Assembly (NCBI GenBank): GCA_963814975.1
Contig: CAWFFB010000010.1
Location: forward strand, 244,222-308,221
Direction of reading: 5' to 3'
Source: CAVUXJ01 sp963814975
GTDB taxonomy: Bacteria > Acidobacteriota > Vicinamibacteria > Vicinamibacterales > CAVVIG01
DNA length: 64,000 nt
Of the stretch, positions 1 to 6,932 are shown piece after piece. Each line of letters begins with the position of its first letter. Position 1 is the first letter of the stretch. The notes under the pieces are model-generated. The model searched no databases. It had not been told where the DNA came from and was given only the letters and a program-made list of their open reading frames with translations. The translations under genes were made by a program, and so were the position numbers.

Positions 1-990
1 CAGATGCAGTTCTTCGGCGCGCGCGCCAATCTGGTCAAGTGCCTGCTCTATGCCATCAACGGCGGCCGCGACGAGATGAGCGGCAAGCAGGTCGGCCCCG
101 TCTCGGAGCCGGTCAAGGGGGAGCACCTCGACTTCGACGATGTGGTCGAGCGCTTCGACAGAATGATGGACTGGCTGGCGGGCGTGTACGTGAATGCCAT
201 GAACGTCATCCACTACATGCACGACAAATACGCCTACGAGCGGATCGAAATGGCGCTGCACGATTACGCGCCGCTGCGAACGATGGCGTTCGGCATGGCG
301 GGACTGTCGGTTGTCGCCGACAGCCTGTCGGCCATCAAGTACGCCAAGGTGAGGGCCATCAGGAACCAGGCGGGTCTCGTCACCGACTACCAGACCGAGG
401 GGGAGTTCCCGGTCTTCGGCAACAACGACAACCGGGTCGACCAGATCGCCAGCCAGCTCGTGAGCACGTTCATGGGCAAGCTGCGGAAACACCCGACGTA
501 CCGCAACGCCCTGCACACTCAGTCGATCCTGACCATCACGTCGAACGTTGTGTACGGGAAAGCGACCGGGAACACACCCGACGGCCGGCGGCAGGGCGAG
601 CCGTTCGCGCCTGGCGCCAATCCGATGCACGGGCGCGACAGTCACGGGATCATGGCGGCCGCGGCGTCAGTGGCGAAGATTCCGTACCGCGACGCGGCGG
701 ACGGCATTTCACTGACGGCGTCGCTCGTGCCGGAGGGACTTGGCCGCGTGGCCGCGGATCGGACGACGAACCTGACCGCCATGCTGGACGCCTTCTTCAG
801 CGCCACCGGCTATCACATGAACATCAACGTCCTGAACCGTGACATGCTGGTCGACGCGATGGAGCATCCGGAGAAGTATCCAGCTCTGACCATTCGTGTC
901 TCAGGCTACGCGGTGAATTTCGTCCGGCTCACCCGCGAGCAGCAGATGGACGTCATCAACCGCACCTTCCATGGAGCCGCCCATGTCTGA
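1..990 (+). CDS. pflB: Pyruvate formate-lyase, C-terminal part (5' end outside window)
   Basis: This glycyl-radical enzyme cleaves pyruvate plus CoA into acetyl-CoA and formate in the cytoplasm under anoxic conditions. The window opens in frame, so the N-terminal part is missing and only about 329 residues are visible. The glycyl-radical loop RVSGYAVNF sits near the C terminus, where the family carries the radical glycine, followed by the typical tail ending QMDVINRTFHG. The segment with TPDGR and GANPMHGRD is typical of true PFL rather than of glycerol or choline lyases. The next gene, which overlaps its 3' end, is the matching activase, so the two form an operon. The family call is firm; the active-site cysteine pair lies upstream of the window and cannot be checked. 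Confidence 0.95.
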   Translation, partial: QMQFFGARANLVKCLLYAINGGRDEMSGKQVGPVSEPVKGEHLDFDDVVERFDRMMDWLAGVYVNAMNVIHYMHDKYAYERIEMALHDYAPLRTMAFGMAGLSVVADSLSAIKYAKVRAIRNQAGLVTDYQTEGEFPVFGNNDNRVDQIASQLVSTFMGKLRKHPTYRNALHTQSILTITSNVVYGKATGNTPDGRRQGEPFAPGANPMHGRDSHGIMAAAASVAKIPYRDAADGISLTASLVPEGLGRVAADRTTNLTAMLDAFFSATGYHMNINVLNRDMLVDAMEHPEKYPALTIRVSGYAVNFVRLTREQQMDVINRTFHGAAHV

Positions 991-1819
991 CGCATCTCCT
1001 GTGCCGCTCCAGGCGACGAGCCCGTTCGACCTCCGCGTCAATCTGGGCGACAGCGTTCCGGAGCAGAGCGTTCGCGAAGCGCTGGCCAGCGGCGAGATGG
1101 GATTCCTGCACTCCTACACGACCGGTTCCACCGTCGATGGTCCGGGCGTGCGCGTGGTGGCGTGGACGACGGGCTGCGCCTGGCGCTGCCAGTACTGCCA
1201 CAACCCCGACACCTGGACGCTGAGCAATGGCATGCTCGTCTCGGTGGGAAATGCGGCGAAGGAGCTGGGCAAGTATCGCCACGATCTCAAGGTCATGTCG
1301 GGCGGCTTCACGCTCAGCGGCGGCGAGCCGCTGATGCAGCATCGGTTCGCGGCGAAGCTTCTGGCGGCCGCGAAGAAGATGGGCATTCACACGACGCTCG
1401 AAACCAACGGCTTCTACGGCGATCAATTGTCGGACGCCCAGCTGGACACCATCGACCTCGTGATGCTTGGCATCAAAACGTGGGATCCCGCCCGTCATCT
1501 CGCGCTCACGCGGCAGGCGATCGGGCCCACGCTCGAATTCGCGCGGCGGCTCGCGGCGCGCAGGCGGCCGATGTGGATTCGCTTCGTGCTGGTGCCAGGT
1601 CTCACCGACGACATGGACGATCTCGCGAAAACGGCGCACTTCGCTGCGGGACTTGGGAACGTCGAGCGCGTGGAGGTGCTGCCGTTCCATCAGATGGGTC
1701 GGTTCAAATGGGAGCGGCTCGGTCTGGACTACACACTCGAGGACGTGCAACCTCCCACAGCCGGGCTGGCCGAGCGGGCCTGCGAGGTCTTCCGACGTAC
1801 GGGGCTGACGGCGTACTGA
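983..1819 (+). CDS. pflA: Pyruvate formate-lyase activating enzyme (radical SAM)
   Basis: This enzyme uses S-adenosylmethionine and a 4Fe-4S cluster to install the glycyl radical on pyruvate formate-lyase. The cluster motif CAWRCQYC (CxxxCxxC) is intact near residue 60, followed by HNPDTW and the SGGEPL motif of the SAM-binding region. An N-terminal extension of roughly 45 residues precedes the radical-SAM barrel. The ATG at 983 is preferred because GGAG lies six bases upstream; an in-frame ATG at 971 would add four residues (MEPP). The gene overlaps the end of pflB by eight bases, which suggests translational coupling. Confidence 0.94.
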   Translation: MSDASPVPLQATSPFDLRVNLGDSVPEQSVREALASGEMGFLHSYTTGSTVDGPGVRVVAWTTGCAWRCQYCHNPDTWTLSNGMLVSVGNAAKELGKYRHDLKVMSGGFTLSGGEPLMQHRFAAKLLAAAKKMGIHTTLETNGFYGDQLSDAQLDTIDLVMLGIKTWDPARHLALTRQAIGPTLEFARRLAARRRPMWIRFVLVPGLTDDMDDLAKTAHFAAGLGNVERVEVLPFHQMGRFKWERLGLDYTLEDVQPPTAGLAERACEVFRRTGLTAY

Positions 1820-1868
1820 CCGCCGCCAGGCCCATTCCGCACAATTTCGTCAAGTCCGGAGGCCCTGC

Positions 1869-3450
1869 GTGCTCGACGTCGTCCGACCTCTCCTCGAGCA
1901 GTCGCCGATGCTGGCGCTCTTTGCGGCTATCGGCATCGGCTACGCCATGGGCCGGATTTCGATCGCGGGCTTCTCGCTCGACATCGGAGCCGTGCTCTTT
2001 GCGGGTTTGGCGCTCGGGGCGATCGCGCCCAAGGCGGCGCCGCCCGCCCTGGTGAGTTCAATCGGCCTCGTCATGTTCCTCTACGGCATCGGCATTCAGT
2101 ACGGCCGGCAGTTCTTCACGGGTTTGCGTGGATCCGGGCTGAAATGGAACGCGCTCGGGGCCGTCGGGGCATTCTCCGCACTCGGCGTGGCTCTGGCGGC
2201 GGGCGCGGGGTTCGGCGTGTCACCCGGGCACGCGCTTGGTCTGTTCGCCGGCGCGATGACCAGCACGCCGGCGCTGCAGGCCGCTATCGATGCGGCCGGC
2301 GATCGCTCGCCCGCGGTGGGGTATCCGTCGCCTATCCGATTGGTATCATCGCACCCATCCTCTGCATCTTCATCTTCTCGCGCCTCGTCCGGGCCCGCCT
2401 GGTCCCGGCGCCGGCGCCTCCCCGCGCCGTCGAAGTGGTGCTGGCACGCGAGAGGGCGGGGACGATGCTCGGCGAACTGATCGCCGGTCTGCCGCCGGGT
2501 GTGCACGTAGTGACCGTACGACAGGGACGGAAGAACATGCTGCCCGATCCGCGGATTCGGCTCGACGCCGGGGATGGCCTGCTGCTGTTCGGTGAGTCCG
2601 CGGCACTCGACCAGGCCCAGCAGCAGCTCGGTCGCGTCGAAGCCGGGCGCGTCGTGAGCGATCGCAGCGCACTGGACATCGCGAGATTCTTCGTGTCGCG
2701 AGCCGCTTTGACCGGCATGCCGGTTGGCGGCATCGTGTTTCCCGACGACACCGAGGCCAAGATCGTCGAAGTCCGTCGCGGCGACGCCATCCTGCTTCCC
2801 GACCCCGGCCTGGTGCTCGAGTACGGCGACCGGGTGGGTGTGATCGGGCCGAGGGAGGCGATGCCAGCGCTGCGACGGCATTTTGGTGATTCCATCAAGT
2901 CGACCACCGAGGTGTCTACGTGTCGGTCGGCCTCGGCATGTCGTTCGGCGTGCTGCTGGGGCTTCTGCCGATTCCGCTGCCCGGCCTCGGCCGCTTCACA
3001 CTGGGCCTCGCGGGTGGGCCGCTTCTGGTGGCTCTCATCCTCGGCAAGCTCGGGCGGACGGGACCTCTGGCCTGGCACATGCCGCTGCCGGCCAATCTCA
3101 CGCTTCGGACCTTCGGGTTGACGCTGTTTCTGGCGGCCGTCGGGCTGGGTTCCGGAGCGCCGTTCCTCGAAACTCTGGCGACCACGGGGCTGCTGTTCCT
3201 GTGGATCGGCACGGCGATCGTGCTCGTCGGAGTGGTCGTCGCGCTGCTGTTGGGACAGTTTCTGCTCCGGATATCCACAGACGATCTGCTCGGCATCGTC
3301 TCCGGGATCACCGGCAATCCGGCGATTCTGGTCTATGCCAACAAAGTGCAGCCGAGCGATCGGATTGACGCCGCCTATGCGACGGTCTTTCCGGCGCTGA
3401 CGATTCTCAAGATTCTCTGCGTCCAGATCGCGATCGGCGCCCTGCGCTAA
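1869..3450 (+). CDS. AspT/YidE/YbjL-family antiporter, two frameshifts
   Basis: This is a membrane antiporter of the family that includes aspartate:alanine exchanger AspT and YidE. The reconstructed protein has an N-terminal hydrophobic half (about residues 1-170), two RCK_C/TrkA-C-like soluble domains (for example GDGLLLFG and EYGDRVGVIGP), then a second hydrophobic half with the family-like segment SGITGNPAILVYANK. Three reading frames are needed. Single-base losses near 2325 (just after AVGY) and near 2910 (just after STTEV) explain both breaks and restore family-like sequence. The GTG start at 1869 has GGAGG six bases upstream. The substrate cannot be told from sequence. The breaks are more likely sequence errors than decay, because every segment remains well conserved. 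Confidence 0.82.
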
Positions 3451-3713
3451 GACCAGCGCAGGCGACGACGACGGCTGGACCGCGCCCTCTTTGATTTCGC
3501 GGAGCGGATTATGGCGACCAGACCGAACGCGACCACCGCGAGCTGGTGCAGGGCATCAAGCATGCCGCGTGAACGAGGCTGGTCAATGAACAGGTCCGGT
3601 ACTGACCGCCGACTTCTCGCTGGTCCTCGGCGGGCCGGCACCGACGCCAGCGGCGTGAAGAGGAGGTGTCGTTCAAGTCACGAGTGACGAATGCAAAAAC
3701 CGAAGACGAAGGG

Positions 3714-4752
3714 TCAGTTCGAGCGCTTCGCGCCTGGGGCTGGCTTGCTGCCCTTGATCGTCTCGTACACCTGGGCGATGTGGACCGTGCGGTGCGTATC
3801 CCACCGCTCGAAGCCCTTGTACGCGTCGAGCGTGAGCGACTTCTGGATCTCCGGCACGCTGCGGCCCGCGGCGATGCCTGCGGCAACACCGTTCGAGAGG
3901 TCCTCGAGGTACTGCAGCGATTGGGCGGCATCCTTCTTCGTCCCCATCAGCGCATGGCCGGTCGCCGCGTGGTCGAAGTCGAGCGCCACGATCGTGCGCA
4001 GAGCGTCGATGTACGCGCCAACCGAGGGCGAGAGGCTTTGCGGCAGACGCTTCACCTGGAGCACGTCAGCGCTGAACACCGTGCGCTCGTCCGGGAAGTA
4101 GAGCACCGTGCTGTCGTCGGTGTGCGCCACGCCGAGGTGAATCATCATGACGCGCTTGCCGCCAAGCGTGACCGTGTGCCGATCTGAGAAGGTCGCGCTG
4201 GGAAGGTACACGTCGTTGACCGACCCGCGAATCAGCTCGGCGCCGCTCAGCATGCCGTTCCGATTCTCATCGAACAGATCAAAGCGCTCCGAGGTGCCGC
4301 CGGTGGCTTCGCTGCGCTCGATCAGCCCGTTCTTGTTGGCGTCCATCTTCTGCGCGTCGGCAGGAAGCGGCGGATTGCCGGGCGGCAGCGCGACGCCGGC
4401 CCGCATGTTCTGGTGCCCCACGAACTCGGCCGTATCGGCAAACACGACGCCGCCGGAGGCATGGTCCCAATCCTTATGGGTGTAGAGGAGGTAACGAACG
4501 GGCACCTTGAAGCGCGTCGCGAATTCCGCCTTGAGGTAGCGCGCGAAGTCGCGATTGATCGGGTCCGACATGATGATGCCTTCGGGCGTCACCAGGAACA
4601 CCGTGTAGTGGTTGTCGTTTTGAGCGCGGTAGAGTTGGTCCGGTGATGTTCACGATACCGCGGGCAGGAGGTTTCTGCTGCGCGAATGCGCTCGTGACAA
4701 AGCCTGCCAGCCCGACGACGGCGACCAGTGCAAGGGTCAGGATGCTTCGCAT
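3714..4752 (-). CDS. Exported metallo-beta-lactamase-fold hydrolase with inserted EF-hand pair (one frameshift)
   Basis: The N terminus reads MRSILTLALVAVVGLAGF and ends in an AFAQ cleavage-like site, so export is expected; GGAG lies six bases before the ATG at 4752. A one-base surplus near 4627 (after NITGP) separates the signal region from the catalytic domain. The metal motif is THKDWDH, meaning HxDxDH where most relatives have HxHxDH. Later metal ligands are plausible in GVAHTDD, FSADV and ATGH. Between the first and later motifs, about residues 87-122 of the main frame, sit two canonical 12-residue EF-hand loops, DANKNGLIERSE and DENRNGMLSGAE. The substrate is unknown. The fold call is confident and the calcium-binding role is inference. 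Confidence 0.8.
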
Positions 4753-4887
4753 GATGAACTCCTTCGTGAAGGGCACGCTTAGCCTACCCCAAACTGGTTC
4801 CTCTGGCCAGACGATACCCGGCAGTAGCACCGGTCCTCGCGCCGGTGAGTTCGGCGCCCGTTGGGGTTTCCGACCTGGGCTGTGCGC

Positions 4888-4893
4888 TATCAT
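4888..4893 (+). promoter_or_regulatory. Candidate -10 element (TATCAT) for a leaderless methyltransferase mRNA
   Basis: TATCAT ends six bases before the ATG at 4900, so transcription would start at or next to the start codon. No ribosome binding site precedes that ATG and no good -35 box is visible. The same spacing is seen before ndk, which is the main support. Confidence 0.3.
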
Positions 4894-4899
4894 CCGGTG

Positions 4900-5685
4900 A
4901 TGTCGTCAGCGCAAACGTGGGACCCCATCGCATACGCGCGCCATGCCCGCTTTGTGTCCGATCTGGGAGCTCCTGTCTTGGAGTTGCTGGCACCCTTGCC
5001 CGGTGAGCGCATTCTCGATCTGGGTTGCGGAGACGGGGCGCTCACGAAAAAACTGGTCGACCTCCGGTGCGAAGTCGTCGCCGTCGATTCAAGCGCCGGG
5101 CAGATCGCGGCGGCAAGGATGCTTGGGCTGGACGCGCACGTAATGAACGCTGAAGCGTTGCCGTTCCGGGAAGAGTTCGATGCCGTTTTCAGCAACGCGG
5201 TGCTGCACTGGATAAAGCGCGCTGAGCCGATGATCGCTGCCGTCTACCGCTCGCTGAAACCCGGAGGGCGCTTTGTTGCCGAATGTGGAGGCCATGGCTG
5301 CGTGCAGAAGATCCGGATGGTACTGGTCGAAGCCCTCGACCGGCGCGGGATCGCTGGGGAAGCTCACGTGCCGTGGTATTTCCCGACTCCGGACGATTAC
5401 GCATCACGGCTGGAGCGGGCAGGGTTCCGCGTCGATAGCATCGCACTGATTCCGCGGCCGACGCCGCTGCCTGGCGACATCATCGACTGGCTCGAGACAT
5501 TTGCACAAAGCTTTCTTCAGGCGCTTCCCGACGCGATGAGGGCGGACTATCTGCAGCAGGTTCGCGCCGTACTCGAACCGTTGCTGCGCGACAGCACGGG
5601 CACTTGGGTTGCGGACTACGTGCGGCTTCGATTTGCCGCGACCAAGGTTGTGCACGGCGAATCGCTGGTTCCTGAGCGCTTCTAA
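4900..5685 (+). CDS. Class I SAM-dependent methyltransferase
   Basis: This is a small-molecule methyltransferase of the UbiE / trans-aconitate methyltransferase-like group. Motif I reads ILDLGCGDG, followed by VVAVDSS (acidic residue that binds the SAM ribose), NAEALPF (motif II), FDAVFSNAVLHWI and SLKPGGRFVAE (motif III), all in the expected order within the first 140 residues. The C-terminal third, with WYFPTPDDYASRLERAGF, is typical of the trans-aconitate methyltransferase branch. The ATG at 4900 is chosen because the protein then begins close to the conserved fold; TTG at 4861 would add thirteen unsupported residues. It stands alone, so no pathway can be assigned. Confidence 0.85.
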   Translation: MSSAQTWDPIAYARHARFVSDLGAPVLELLAPLPGERILDLGCGDGALTKKLVDLRCEVVAVDSSAGQIAAARMLGLDAHVMNAEALPFREEFDAVFSNAVLHWIKRAEPMIAAVYRSLKPGGRFVAECGGHGCVQKIRMVLVEALDRRGIAGEAHVPWYFPTPDDYASRLERAGFRVDSIALIPRPTPLPGDIIDWLETFAQSFLQALPDAMRADYLQQVRAVLEPLLRDSTGTWVADYVRLRFAATKVVHGESLVPERF

Positions 5686-5800
5686 CTGTCGCGATCCTGG
5701 TAGGCTCGCGCATGGCACCATCACGCCACCTCGCGACAATCGACGAAAGGCTCCTGATTCGGCAATTCGCCAGGCACAGCCTCCGTCGATATCGTCCGAG

Positions 5801-6094
5801 GCCAGGTTCGGTCTGGCGCTATTACCGAAGGGCCGGCGCCGGAGTGGGCTTGAACGCGCGTTCGACCGCGTGTTGACAGAGGACCTCTCGAATCGCGTGC
5901 TCGGTCTCGATTCAATGGCTGCGGTGACGGGCGCTCAACTCGCCGCCGACCGCCAGCGGGCGGGACGCGTCGCGGACCTGCGCGACACGCTCATCGCAGG
6001 CATTGCACAGTCGCGCCGCGCCACGATCGCTACACGCAATACCACACACTTCGAGGGACTCGACGTGCCGGTCGTCGACCCGTGGCACTCGTGA
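5801..6094 (+). pseudogene. VapC-like PIN-domain toxin remnant (N terminus lost)
   Basis: In-frame sequence from about 5801 matches the C-terminal two thirds of a type II VapC ribonuclease toxin: RFGLALLPKGRRR, AFDRVLTEDLSNRV, then IAGIAQSRRATIATRNTTHF and DVPVVDPWHS to the stop. The N-terminal segment with the first catalytic aspartate (usual MxLLDTNVLSE-like start) is absent upstream, and no antitoxin gene is recognisable. The inner acidic position usually found in the DAxIAAIA segment reads RDTLIAGIA here. It is therefore a decayed or truncated toxin gene, sitting next to a partial tRNA in what looks like a small remnant island. Confidence 0.7.
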
Positions 6095-6618
6095 TCCGAC
6101 ACGGACGGACGCAGGACGGACTCAAGTGTGGGCATCGGTTCGGCGCCCGTATCGGAATCCACCGACGTGAAACGGCGAACGGGAGCACGCGGCGCTGGCC
6201 GTGCGCCGAACGTGGGAACAATCTGGGAACAATTGCGCCCGAACACCGGTGAAGATCAGGGAGCAGGGCCGACCAGCAAGCAAGACGAGTCAACAGATAC
6301 GTCCTGGCCCAGCCTGCAAAACCTCCACCCCGGTTCAAATCCGGGCGGCGCCTCATCATCCTCTTCTGGCGTGCCACTGCTACGCCTGTGCAATTCAGGA
6401 CAGATTCGAGAGTTACTCCGTTATAAGAATCAACGGCTTGCCACTGAAACGAGATCCGCCTGCAGGCGCAAGGGGACGGCGCAGTTCACGATCATCCGGC
6501 GGCCGACTGGACAGTACAGCGGCGACAGGTCGATTCAGAAAACGCTGGACGTCCAGTTCAAACGCATCGCGGCGATGCGGGCCGAAATCGACCTGATGCA
6601 AGCCAAGCAGCGGTCCCG
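6095..6618 (+). other. Gene-poor spacer with a partial tRNA-Cys and an uncertain coding stretch
   Basis: Between the VapC remnant and the zinc-ribbon mini-gene no conserved protein is recognisable. An open frame runs 6128-6622, but its middle is the partial tRNA translated, so most of it is not coding. Its last 30 or so codons (from about 6530, ending MQAKQRSR) are amphipathic and overlap the next ORF as ATGA, so a short real reading frame at the end is possible. Confidence 0.4.
6313..6353 (+). other. 3' half of a tRNA-Cys(GCA): candidate attachment-site remnant
   Basis: The block runs from the anticodon loop CTGCAAA (GCA at 6316-6318) through the 3' anticodon stem ACCTC and a T arm of CCCGG-TTCAAAT-CCGGG, to the acceptor strand CGGCGCC and a T discriminator base. 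The bases before the loop (CCAGC) cannot pair with ACCTC, and no matching 5' acceptor strand (GGCGCCG) occurs nearby, so the 5' half is missing. Half-tRNAs starting at the anticodon are the classic product of tyrosine-recombinase integration into tRNA genes. No integrase gene is visible in the window. Confidence 0.7.
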
Positions 6619-6771
6619 ATGACACCAGCCAACGGGTCGGCGAAAGACCTGCCGCCATGCCCCAGGTGTCGGCGGTCTGACGACGTGGAAGAAGAGGACC
6701 AGTCCGGGAGTTCCCAGCGATGGTTCCTTTGCGTCCGCTGCGGTCTTCGCTACACAGGCGCTCGCACGTAG
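6619..6771 (+). CDS. Small zinc-ribbon protein (50 aa), function unknown
   Basis: A 50-residue reading frame starts at ATG 6619 and ends at TAG 6769-6771. It carries two cysteine knuckles, PPCPRCRR near residue 15 and LCVRCGLRY near residue 43, spaced as in small rubredoxin-like zinc ribbons. The stretch between them is acidic (DDVEEEDQSG). The ATG overlaps the stop of the preceding open frame as ATGA. No ribosome binding site is obvious, so it may depend on translation from upstream. The cysteine spacing makes chance unlikely, but there is no known family to name. Confidence 0.55.
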   Translation: MTPANGSAKDLPPCPRCRRSDDVEEEDQSGSSQRWFLCVRCGLRYTGART

Positions 6772-6932
6772 GAGCGCAACGGCCGCTGATCTCCCAGGCG
6801 AGAGACAGGTAACGCCACGCGGATCAGGACGGCGTCCGACCTTCCTGTTCTTCCGCTCGTCCACCGTGCCCTCGACTGGCGACCTTGGCCGGCGCGCGCG
6901 GCCGCTTGGGGCTCAGAGGGTCCGCGGCTCAC

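Noticed and set aside
3447..3641. Minus-strand frame ending in a hydrophobic stretch plus basic cluster, suggestive of a PEP-CTERM-like sorting tail
   Set aside because: No clear PEP motif or upstream exported domain in any frame; too weak to call.
6128..6622. 164-residue open frame spanning the tRNA-Cys fragment
   Set aside because: Its middle (HPGSNPGGAS) is the translation of a tRNA T arm, a common false ORF signature; only its last residues might be coding.
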